From Kiritimatiellia bacterium (lineage in GTDB: Bacteria > Verrucomicrobiota > Kiritimatiellia > RFP12 > UBA1067): a stretch of DNA of 54,499 nt. Below, piece after piece: positions 1-7,300 of this stretch; position 1 is the first letter of the stretch; every line of letters starts with the position of its first letter. The position numbers were made by a program, and so were the translations under genes. The stretch spans positions 1-54,499 of the forward strand of contig JAFXTB010000090.1 in NCBI GenBank assembly GCA_017525225.1, in the 5' to 3' direction. The notes under the pieces are model-generated. The model was not told where the DNA came from. It saw nothing but the letters and a program-made list of their open reading frames with translations, and searched no databases.

Positions 1-1
1 C

Positions 2-424
2 ATCTACACGACGGACATCCCCGCGATGGACCGGCGCGTCACGCTCATGCGCGACAAGTCCTACCGCTCGCGCATCGCGCTGGAGACGTCCGGCTACAGC
101 CAGCGGCCGATTCTCGAGTATGTGCCGTCGGCCGTTTCGCCAAACCTCTCGCTGCGCCTGGACGGCTGGGGCCGCAACGTGCGCATCGACGTGACCGCGC
201 CGCTCGACAAGCCGCTCAAGGGCGTGCTGGCCCTCGACAAGCTGCCGGAGAAGTGGACAGTTGACCTCAAGCCGACGGAAATCAACCTCAAGCCGGGCGA
301 GCACTGGACGAAGAAATTGCCGATTCGCCGTCCGCCGAACCCCAGGGGTCGCTATGACTTCACGATGACGTTGACGCGTCCGGGTGAACCGCCGCTGATC
401 CTACGCCAGCCGGTGATTTTCTGA
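2..424 (+). CDS. C-terminal end of a secreted/cell-surface protein (5' truncated by window)
   Basis: The reading frame is open from the first bases and ends at TGA 422-424, so only the last 140 residues are present. An internal ATG at 26 is probably not the start, because coding-like sequence continues upstream of it. The visible part is beta-rich and proline-rich. It resembles an Ig-like or NEW3-type accessory domain (segments such as LSLRLDGWGRNVRIDVTAP and a final beta strand LILRQPVIF). Such domains often end large secreted glycosidases or surface proteins in this bacterial group. The gene is convergent with the next one, with 15 bases between stop codons. The function of the missing part cannot be read. 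Confidence 0.6.
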   Translation: MYTTDIPAMDRRVTLMRDKSYRSRIALETSGYSQRPILEYVPSAVSPNLSLRLDGWGRNVRIDVTAPLDKPLKGVLALDKLPEKWTVDLKPTEINLKPGEHWTKKLPIRRPPNPRGRYDFTMTLTRPGEPPLILRQPVIF

Positions 425-439
425 CCGCAGGCGAAAGAA

Positions 440-1579
440 TCAACGGGGCCCCGCACCTTCCCGGCGAATGAAATCGACGCATTCCCCGGCAGTGGCAAAT
501 ACGCGCGTTCCGGGCGGCGCGAAAGCCGCCGCATTCCCCCAGGCGAGCACCTTGCCGCCCGCCGCGGCGAACGTCTCCACCAGCTCGCGCGCCTGACCGG
601 AAAACTTCGCCTTGTAGAACGGCACGTACCCGGCCGGCAGCACGAGATAGTCAACGCGATCAAGCTGACCCGTAAGGATCTCATCGGCCGTCATCGGGAA
701 GAAATCCACCCCTTCGCAAGCATCGATGTCAAGAAGGGCGCGCGCCGTCTCCACCCCGCCCATCCCGGACGAGAACGCGCCGACGACGAGCGAACGCGGG
801 CGGCGGATGCGCGTCGGGAACGTCACTTCGCGTCCCAGCACGAAGCGGAACGCGCCCTTGACGAGTCCGAGCGAGAAGACATTGGCCTCGGGGTGGCACG
901 CGATGGCGAAAAGCCGCCCCTTGCCGTAGGTTCCGCCGACAAGGGCGATGTTGCCGAACATCCTGAGTTTGGACTTCGGACAGTCGAAATCGCTCGCGTA
1001 GGTGGCCCACACCTCAACCTTCGCATCGGGCACGGCGTTGGTGGACGGCACAAGCACCGGTCCGCCATGGTAGCTAACCGTGTACTCGCCAGGCTTCATG
1101 CCCAATGCCGCCGCTCCCTTCTCGTTCAGCGCAATCGGCATCATGAATCCATCCTTGTGCCCGATACGATCATACGGTATGAGACCGATTCCCCGGTCGG
1201 CATTGTCCTTCTCCTCAAGAGCCAGACAGCAGCCGGCGCATGTTCCGATGTAACCACCGCCCCTGCGCACGAAATCGCGTATCCGCGCCGCCCCTCCCGG
1301 CCCGAGATCCTTCTTTTCGACGACGGAGGCGCCGCCGGGGATGACCAGCAGTTCCGCACGATCCAAGGCCCCCGCCCGTATCATGGCGGCATCGACAAGC
1401 ATCAGATCGAGTTCCGGCGACGATTCCACAAGCTTTAACCATGAGACGAGTCCTCGTCCCCGCGGACCGAGGCCCGTGAAGACCGCCGTCTTCACGGGCA
1501 CCGCCGAGGCGCCACAGAACAGTGCGAACGCGACGAACGCGACCCACAATCTTGAATTCCCAATCGATCTCATCTTCAT
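440..1579 (-). CDS. Secreted tandem class-I glutamine-amidotransferase-like (BPL_N type) protein
   Basis: This 379-residue protein has an N-terminal signal sequence (hydrophobic run about residues 11-27). Residues 30-235 look like the biotin-protein-ligase N-terminal/class I glutamine amidotransferase fold: a VIPGG strand-turn near 79-83 and a nucleophile-elbow motif GTCAGCCLA with Cys114. Residues about 258-379 form a second, degenerate copy that lacks the cysteine (LAWGNAAAF at the elbow). The family sense is known; the substrate here is not. A Shine-Dalgarno AAGGAG lies just before the two in-frame ATGs (1579 and 1573), and spacing favours 1573. The extended -10 at 1624-1632 should drive it. 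It appears monocistronic. Confidence 0.7.
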   Translation of the reverse strand: MKMRSIGNSRLWVAFVAFALFCGASAVPVKTAVFTGLGPRGRGLVSWLKLVESSPELDLMLVDAAMIRAGALDRAELLVIPGGASVVEKKDLGPGGAARIRDFVRRGGGYIGTCAGCCLALEEKDNADRGIGLIPYDRIGHKDGFMMPIALNEKGAAALGMKPGEYTVSYHGGPVLVPSTNAVPDAKVEVWATYASDFDCPKSKLRMFGNIALVGGTYGKGRLFAIACHPEANVFSLGLVKGAFRFVLGREVTFPTRIRRPRSLVVGAFSSGMGGVETARALLDIDACEGVDFFPMTADEILTGQLDRVDYLVLPAGYVPFYKAKFSGQARELVETFAAAGGKVLAWGNAAAFAPPGTRVFATAGECVDFIRREGAGPR

Positions 1580-1623
1580 TCTCCTTTTCCGTTCTTGTCA
1601 ACGCGGTCGCTAAGGACTCCAAT

Positions 1624-1632
1624 ATTATAGCA
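1624..1632 (-). promoter_or_regulatory. Extended -10 promoter (TGC-TATAAT) for the amidotransferase-like gene
   Basis: On the minus strand TGC is followed directly by TATAAT, about 45 bases before the ATG. No good -35 hexamer is seen at 16-18 bases. The same TGn-TATAAT form recurs before most transcription units in the window. Confidence 0.65.
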
Positions 1633-1754
1633 CAATTTCCCCGTTTGCGGCGGCCCGTTTTTCGGTGCCGGCTCCGTCCGACATCTTCCAGCCAGCCCGT
1701 TTGCCCGTACAGGGGAGGGTTTCATTTCCCGCAGAGACGCAGAGGTGAAGTCGT

Positions 1755-1931
1755 CTCCCGCAGAGAACGCAGAGAGCGCAGAGTCTGATTTCAGGGGTAA
1801 GTTGACTTGGAATTCGGGTGGTCTAGCTCCCAAACACTTGCAAATCATTGTTGATTAGTTCGCGTTCGGGGTCTGGGGCAGCGCCCCAGCTCCAAGAATC
1901 TTCTCTGCGCTCTCTGCGTTCTCTGCGGGAG
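1755..1931. repeat. Perfect 29-bp inverted repeat flanking a small intergenic element
   Basis: The left arm (1755-1783) and right arm (1903-1931) are exact reverse complements of 29 bases, built from GCAGAG/ACGCAG-type units. A third, diverged copy of the left arm lies at about 1727-1748. Between the arms is a G/C hairpin (1873-1889, CTGGGG/CCCCAG). No open frame between the arms looks like a gene. This fits a small non-autonomous or REP-like repeat element. It explains most of the otherwise gene-free stretch 1580-1953. Confidence 0.6.
1873..1889. repeat. GC-rich hairpin CTGGGG-CAGCG-CCCCAG
   Basis: A 6-bp stem with a 5-base loop lies inside the inverted-repeat element. It has no following T-run, so it is not a convincing terminator. 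It is probably part of the repeat element. Confidence 0.4.
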
Positions 1932-1953
1932 ATGAAAAAGCGGAAACAACAGA

Positions 1954-2325
1954 CTACTTTTCTAGCAGTTTCTTGTCAAGTAAAAAGGGAATCACGCCGA
2001 CATGGACCACGCCGCTTTCATCCGTCCACAAATCTTGATAATCTCCAGTGACGATAATCTTGCGAAATGAATCACCTGTCTTGTGAAGCGGCAACATCTC
2101 CTGACTGCGTTTCCCGTCCGTTCCCATCGCATAAGCCGACTGGATATAGACACGTTCACCTGGGAGATTCACGACAAAGTCAACCTCATGTTGCCTTTTT
2201 TCGCGCTTCCCATCCTTCCGCGTCTCAATCTCAACCATTCCGACATCCACAGAATAGCCTCTCGCCCGCAATTCATTGAAGATTATGTTTTCCATGATAT
2301 GCGTCGGCTCCTGCTGCCGGCGACT
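1954..2325 (-). pseudogene. C-terminal remnant of a DUF4143-type ATP-binding protein
   Basis: The frame encodes HIMENIIFNELRARGYSVDV followed by a charged beta-rich end (RQHEVDFVVN, then YIQSAYAM and FLLDKKLLEK). This matches the C-terminal DUF4143 nuclease-like region of a common bacterial AAA+ ATPase family. The whole N-terminal ATPase domain is missing: in-frame homology begins about ten codons before the ATG at 2295 and runs into TGA at 2326-2328. About 120 residues remain of a protein that is normally about 400. It is bordered by the inverted-repeat element, which suggests a recombination scar. A small functional product from ATG 2295 cannot be excluded. Confidence 0.65.
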
Positions 2326-2405
2326 TCAACTTCAACGCCACGCTTGGCAATCATACCATCTCCAATTCTTGGGTGGATATCCACCTAACTTTTGTTTGCG
2401 CAAGT

Positions 2406-2414
2406 ATTATACCA
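2406..2414 (-). promoter_or_regulatory. Extended -10-like element (TGG-TATAAT) upstream of the DUF4143 remnant
   Basis: On the minus strand TGG-TATAAT lies about 110 bases before the ATG of the remnant. The gap 2296-2508 otherwise holds a perfect 14-bp palindrome (2372-2385, GGTGGAT/ATCCACC) and a direct repeat of TGTTGCCAAT, but no gene I can support. Confidence 0.4.
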
Positions 2415-2508
2415 TATTTTCTGGCATCCTGCGCAGACATTAAAAAACCAAGTAACCATTATGGTTTAATGTTGCCAATGTGGAAGTGTTGCCAATTCCC
2501 TCCCGGGT

Positions 2509-4827
2509 CTATTGCTCCGCAGGCGGCAGGCGGACCTCGACCTTGAAGAACCGAGCTGATGCTTCTCCGACCTCCCCCTGCACATAGTCGCACCAGTTGC
2601 TGGCGGCAGCGTCCTCCAGGCTGTCGACGAACTTCACTTTGTACAGGCGCGGAGTAAGGGGATCGTCTTCGAAATTCGGGAACCAGCTGATGCGCGGGAC
2701 TCCGTTCTCCATCGTGATGTCCGCGCGGAAGGTGGCGTTCGCATCGGTCGGATCGATGTTGACGACATGGCACTGCCATATCTTGAACCTCCCGTTGGCG
2801 GCGGAATCGCGGAGAATCGTCTCAATCGCGGCGCGGCGCTGATCGCCACCTAGCGCCGGATCGATCTGGGCGACGCGGTTCGAGAGGGAGGAATAGCCCA
2901 GAAGCCAGTCTACCGGAATCGGATTGCCGTCGATGTCAACGACCTCCTTCACGCGGTCCTGCCGGTAGTAGAGGATCTGTTCCGTGTTGTCCCATACGAG
3001 GCGTCCGTTGCGCTTCGCCGTCACGTCCTCGTAGGAGGTGTCTTCCAAGGGCGTAGCGGTGTCGCCCGTCCGTGCAACAAGCGTAATTTTTGCGTTGTTC
3101 AGCTGCGTGGTCATCCGCGTGTTGTTGTTGTCCTTGTTTGTACTGTTGGTCGTCGTGAACTTGACGAGCGGGACTGGGGCGTCGTCCAGATAGTCGTCGA
3201 CATAGACGATGAACGTGCCGACGTTCGTATCGCTACTCAGCGTCGACGCCTTGATCGTGGCGTCGGAGTGGCCGTCCCTCGGGATGCGGATGACGTAGTA
3301 GCGACACAGGTCGATAGCCGCGCTGCAGACGAACTGCGCCTGGCGGTCCGGCCCGTCGAGGAAGGTGGTGATGAAGGCCGTCCCTTTTGAGACATTCCCG
3401 GCCGTCGTCTGCCAGATGGCGTTGGTGATCAGGGTACGGGAAGCATTTTGGTTGCAAATGGTCGAGTCCGTCGAATACCGGGTCTTGATCGTTCCGTCCT
3501 GGAAGATGAATTTCACATTGTTCTGCGTCGGCTTCCAGTTCATGTCGGAGGTGCTGGTGCCGACGAACTTCATCGTTGTTCCTGCGGCGAAATCGACTGT
3601 GGGGTATTGACCGTCGGAGACCGTCCCCCGTATCACCGCAAAACGGTCGAATGTGAGGGTCGTCCCATTTCCACCGAGTGTGTAGGAACTGGCGTTCAGG
3701 TCTAGTAGACCGTTCCGGAGCGTGACATTGATGCCTGTACCGAAGATGAGATTGCCGCCGCCGTCGCAGATACCGTACGTCTTGCCGCCGAGATCCACGT
3801 CCGCATCCGTGTTGAACATGATCTGGTCCCAATAGGAGGTGTTCTTCACGCCCGGATAGCCCAGGCAGGAATCGACGTTCTGCGTCCAGTTGTTGCCGTC
3901 GTCCCAGCTCCTGCCGTCGCCGTCCCCTGTCCACGTGTAGGTCACGCGGCCTGTATCGACAATCGTCTCGGTGTGGACGCTGTCGCCCAGATAGTCCTTG
4001 CACAGGAGTGGGTCGCCGTTGCCGTCCAGAAGCTCCACCTTCCAGGTCATGGTCATGGCGTTTGCGCCGTTGGCGACCGCAGGGATTCCGAAGGAGAAGG
4101 CGCCGTCCGCTTCGAACTCCGATGTAATGGTCGATGCTCCTACGCCCAGCGTGGATGTATTGTGCGCGTAGGTGAGCCGCGCCGATACATAGCCAAAGCC
4201 AGGCGTTGCAGCGCCTGTGATGTTGTATTGCCAAGGGGTTTGCGAAAAGACGCATCCGACATCCCGGTAGGCGGCGGAGGCGTAGTGGACGGCCATCGTG
4301 GTGGTCATGTCGTTCTCCCCGGTCGGCGCACTGCCGTTGTGCAGCGTGTTGGAGACGCAGACCTGATACCACACCTCGTCCCCGCTCTGGAGTCCCGGAA
4401 TGGCAGGAGAGGTGTATCCAGGCGCCGTGCCGCCGTCCCCCGCGATGTACCACACCTGGTAGGAGCTGCCCGCTCCCGCCGGGAGCAGGGTTCCGGAACT
4501 GCTCATGGTGGCGGTGTAGGTGTCCGCACCGCCGACGATGCCGTAGGAGATGTTGAAATCGAAATCTCGCGAATCTACCGTGGTGGCGGTGGAACTCGTG
4601 TCGTAGCCAAGCTTGTACGTGACGTACAGTTCGCCGCTGGCGGTCAGCCGCGCCTGCATGTACGACTCCTCGAGGTCGATTCGCCCCGAGCCCATGACCG
4701 CCCCTGCGGCGAAGGCAATTACGGCGAGGAGGGCGAATCTGCCAGCAATGTGGCATGGGCGTCCGGAACGGCCCTGAACGGTCTCGTTCGGCTGGTACAC
4801 GCCAATCTGGTTCGCGGCGGCATCCAT
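2509..4827 (-). CDS. Large secreted protein of unknown function
   Basis: This 772-residue protein has a delayed signal/anchor (hydrophobic run about residues 31-46, then a Gly/Ser break). The body is beta-rich, with many Thr, Asn, Gly and Asp, such as TYTWTGDGDGRSWDDGNNW near residue 295. That segment resembles the pattern opening autotransporter-type beta-strand repeat sections. The end SARFFKVEVRLP resembles a C-terminal motif seen on secreted proteins of this clade. It starts 10 bases after the sialidase-like gene and should be the last gene of that three-gene operon. I do not recognise an enzymatic domain. A role in binding or displaying carbohydrate at the surface is only inferred from its neighbours. 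Confidence 0.65.
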   Translation of the reverse strand: MDAAANQIGVYQPNETVQGRSGRPCHIAGRFALLAVIAFAAGAVMGSGRIDLEESYMQARLTASGELYVTYKLGYDTSSTATTVDSRDFDFNISYGIVGGADTYTATMSSSGTLLPAGAGSSYQVWYIAGDGGTAPGYTSPAIPGLQSGDEVWYQVCVSNTLHNGSAPTGENDMTTTMAVHYASAAYRDVGCVFSQTPWQYNITGAATPGFGYVSARLTYAHNTSTLGVGASTITSEFEADGAFSFGIPAVANGANAMTMTWKVELLDGNGDPLLCKDYLGDSVHTETIVDTGRVTYTWTGDGDGRSWDDGNNWTQNVDSCLGYPGVKNTSYWDQIMFNTDADVDLGGKTYGICDGGGNLIFGTGINVTLRNGLLDLNASSYTLGGNGTTLTFDRFAVIRGTVSDGQYPTVDFAAGTTMKFVGTSTSDMNWKPTQNNVKFIFQDGTIKTRYSTDSTICNQNASRTLITNAIWQTTAGNVSKGTAFITTFLDGPDRQAQFVCSAAIDLCRYYVIRIPRDGHSDATIKASTLSSDTNVGTFIVYVDDYLDDAPVPLVKFTTTNSTNKDNNNTRMTTQLNNAKITLVARTGDTATPLEDTSYEDVTAKRNGRLVWDNTEQILYYRQDRVKEVVDIDGNPIPVDWLLGYSSLSNRVAQIDPALGGDQRRAAIETILRDSAANGRFKIWQCHVVNIDPTDANATFRADITMENGVPRISWFPNFEDDPLTPRLYKVKFVDSLEDAAASNWCDYVQGEVGEASARFFKVEVRLPPAEQ

Positions 4828-4837
4828 GGTGAATTCT

Positions 4838-6220
4838 TCACTCGAACCACTCAGGGCCGATGATGCGGCCGCAGAGATAGAACTTCATGTCGTTGTACCA
4901 GAGTACGCCCTTGCCGTCAAGGATGCAGTAGCTCGTGTAGAACGAGTTGCCGTTCGGGCGCGGCGCGAAGAGCTTCGGCGCCTTGAACTTGACGGGCTGC
5001 TCGCCGTTCGGGTCGAACTCGCCCGCGATGAGGTAGAGCGGGCCACGGCGCTGGTAGGCGTTGCGTTTCGGGTTGTTGAAGTCGAATGCCTGGTGTACGA
5101 GCGCAAAGTATCTCCCGCTCGCAGCCTCTGGCCCCTTCCAGTCGTACATCGGGCATGGCGAACGCGAATGGAGGTAGGGCTTCCCATCGGCGTCCCTCAG
5201 GATCTTCGGCGCGCTCCACGTGGCGCCACCATCGCGGCTCTGCGCCCACACTGGCGAGCCGAGGGACGAACGCATGATCGCGAAGAGGCGTCCGTCCGGC
5301 AGCTTCACGGGCGCGGCCTCCTCGATCGCTGGTTCGCTTGCGCGGAAGCCACCTGCGTCCTCGAGGGCCTTCGCCGAGAACGCGTTGCGGTTTTTACAGA
5401 GGTACTTGATACGGATGTCCTGCACGAACGGATTGTCGTCGATGTTCTCGAACTGCCAGAACTCGATCTTGCAGCCGTAGCGCGCGTCGTACGGCGCCTT
5501 GCCATGGCGCGAGCAGCCAACGAAGTACTTGCCGTTCTCGCCGAGGCGGAGCGGACGCTGCCAGTTGCACCAGCTCGGAGGAACATGGTCGTCGGCGGGG
5601 TCGGCGTCCATGCGTTCCCTGAACGGCACGAGCTTCGGCGCGCTCCAGGTGTCGCCGTCGTCGTCCGAGAAAGCGCCGAACATCATGCCGCAGTGAGGTC
5701 CGCGGCTCGTTGTCTGCTGGTTCCAGAGGCAGTAGAGGCGGCCGCCCTTCGCGAGCATCGGCTGCTGCCAGCTTGCGACCAGGGCCGGGTTCTTCTTGTT
5801 GGGCGAACCGGCGAGCACGACAGGGGGCGTCCAGGTGACACCCTTGTCCACGCTCTTCGAGAACGCGATGTGCTGGTCGATGTCCGCTTCCTTTGATGCC
5901 TGCGTCCAGAAGGCGTAGAGGTGCTGGTTGGACGGGTTGCAGATCACCTGGAAGTGGTCGTTGTACGTGTCGCCGGGTTTCGCGGGGTCGCGCTTCTCCT
6001 TCGCGCGCGGCTGCTTCGGGACGAACACGACGTAGTCGGGCTTGTTCACGAGGATATCGCGCGGTGCCTCCTTCTCGCTCGGCGTCCCCTTCAGGTAGGC
6101 GAGGATGCGGTCCTCCTTCTCCTTTTCGGCGTCCGCCACGGGCGACGGCATGGCTCCGCCCGCCAGCGCCTGCGCCGCATACGCGAACACACACCAGGAA
6201 ACCATTTCTTTCATGTTCAT
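4838..6220 (-). CDS. Secreted sialidase/neuraminidase-like beta-propeller (BNR repeats)
   Basis: The 460-residue product has a short N-terminal signal (ending near AQALAGG) and three Asp-box repeats of the S-x-D-x-G-x-T-W type: SKSVDKGVTW (121-130), SDDDGDTW (185-192) and SRDGGATW (328-335). This is the hallmark of the six-bladed sialidase/BNR propeller. An Arg at a propeller blade front (IMRSS near 315) fits an active-site arginine, but the full catalytic triad cannot be assigned by eye. It lies 29 bases after the transporter gene, in the same operon. It probably trims sialic acid or a related sugar from host or plant glycans outside the cytoplasm. Substrate specificity is unknown. Confidence 0.8.
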   Translation of the reverse strand: MNMKEMVSWCVFAYAAQALAGGAMPSPVADAEKEKEDRILAYLKGTPSEKEAPRDILVNKPDYVVFVPKQPRAKEKRDPAKPGDTYNDHFQVICNPSNQHLYAFWTQASKEADIDQHIAFSKSVDKGVTWTPPVVLAGSPNKKNPALVASWQQPMLAKGGRLYCLWNQQTTSRGPHCGMMFGAFSDDDGDTWSAPKLVPFRERMDADPADDHVPPSWCNWQRPLRLGENGKYFVGCSRHGKAPYDARYGCKIEFWQFENIDDNPFVQDIRIKYLCKNRNAFSAKALEDAGGFRASEPAIEEAAPVKLPDGRLFAIMRSSLGSPVWAQSRDGGATWSAPKILRDADGKPYLHSRSPCPMYDWKGPEAASGRYFALVHQAFDFNNPKRNAYQRRGPLYLIAGEFDPNGEQPVKFKAPKLFAPRPNGNSFYTSYCILDGKGVLWYNDMKFYLCGRIIGPEWFE

Positions 6221-6249
6221 TTCTTCTCTCTCCGTTTACGCGCGGCGCG

Positions 6250-7254
6250 TCAGGCGCCGGCCGCGATGATCAGGCCCAGCCCCGCGAGGAACAGGACGAA
6301 CATGGCGAGGTTGAGCAAGCCCGCCTTCGGTGGCGCGCCCTTGAACTCCCGCCACACGAGAATACCCCAGAGCGCGGAGACGAGCGTTGCGCCCTGGCCG
6401 AGACCATAGGAGATCGCCGTGCCGGCCTTACCCGCCGCGACGAGGTTGATGCCGTTGCCAAGGCCCCAGATGAGGCCGCCGAGCACGCCTACGAGATGTA
6501 CTGGGAAACCGCCCTTGAAGTAGGCGGCCTCGGTAATCGGCTCGCCCGAGACGGGATGCCGCATCGCGATCGCGTTGAACACGAACGTGGAAGCGAACAC
6601 GCCACATGCGAACACGAAAAACGCCGAGTAGGGTGTCATCATACCCGCCTTCGGAGCTGCCGCCGTGAAATCCATATCCATCGTGGCGGCGACGAACCGG
6701 TAGAAGAACGCCATCAAAGTGCCGCACACAACGGAGAGCACGATGCCCTTCACCGGCACCGACTTGCCCGACTCCTTCAGGCGGTACGCCCACGCGTTGC
6801 AGAGAATCGCCGCCACGATCAGTGCCACGCCACCGAAGATGAGCACGGGGTTGCCCTTCGGCGCGCCCACGTAGTTCACCACCACGCCGAGCACGAGCGC
6901 GAGGCCGATGCCCACGGGAAAGGCCACGCTCATCCCCGCGATCGAGATCGCCGCCGCGAGCAGGATGTTCGCCGCGTTGAAGACGACGCCGCCGAGGAAG
7001 GCGCTGCCGACGTTTCCGGCGGACGCCTGCTTCAGGTTCGCGATAAAGCTCCACGCCTCGCCGCCACAGTGGCTGCCGAAGGTGAGGCCCGAGACGAGCG
7101 CGAACAGCAGGACGCCGATCACGTAGTCCCAGTAGAAGAGTTCATAGCGCCATGTTCGCCCCGCGAGCTTCTGGGTGTTGCCCCAGCTGCCCCAGCAGAG
7201 CATGGTGATGACGCAGAAAACAACGGCGAGTGTGTAGTTGTTGCAGTAGTACAT
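6250..7254 (-). CDS. DMT-superfamily sugar/ureide-type permease
   Basis: This 334-residue integral membrane protein has about ten hydrophobic segments. It starts with a motif typical of the GRP/ureide-permease branch of the drug/metabolite transporter superfamily (CWGSWGNTQKL near residues 20-30). Glycine-rich helices (VAFPVGIGLALVLGVVVNYV, and GLIWGLGNGINLVAAG later) also fit. It is the first gene of an operon with a sialidase-like enzyme and a large secreted protein, so uptake of a released sugar is the natural inference. The start ATG has no Shine-Dalgarno but sits 6 bases after TATACT of an extended -10, so the mRNA is predicted to be leaderless. Confidence 0.75.
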   Translation of the reverse strand: MYYCNNYTLAVVFCVITMLCWGSWGNTQKLAGRTWRYELFYWDYVIGVLLFALVSGLTFGSHCGGEAWSFIANLKQASAGNVGSAFLGGVVFNAANILLAAAISIAGMSVAFPVGIGLALVLGVVVNYVGAPKGNPVLIFGGVALIVAAILCNAWAYRLKESGKSVPVKGIVLSVVCGTLMAFFYRFVAATMDMDFTAAAPKAGMMTPYSAFFVFACGVFASTFVFNAIAMRHPVSGEPITEAAYFKGGFPVHLVGVLGGLIWGLGNGINLVAAGKAGTAISYGLGQGATLVSALWGILVWREFKGAPPKAGLLNLAMFVLFLAGLGLIIAAGA

Positions 7255-7260
7255 GCGCGC

Positions 7261-7269
7261 AGTATACCA
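7261..7269 (-). promoter_or_regulatory. Extended -10 promoter (TGG-TATACT), leaderless start
   Basis: The minus strand reads TGG-TATACT, then six bases, then the ATG at 7254. Transcription should begin at or within a base or two of the ATG. The 46 bases between the GH43-like gene and this gene hold nothing else. Confidence 0.65.
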
Positions 7270-7300
7270 TATCCTGCCCTTGTTGGGAATAGTACCTTTC

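Noticed and set aside
2296-2400. Protein-like plus-strand segment GDFNFNATLGNHTISNSW
   Set aside because: All three readings of this stretch look equally plausible, there is no start signal, and it soon loses coding character.
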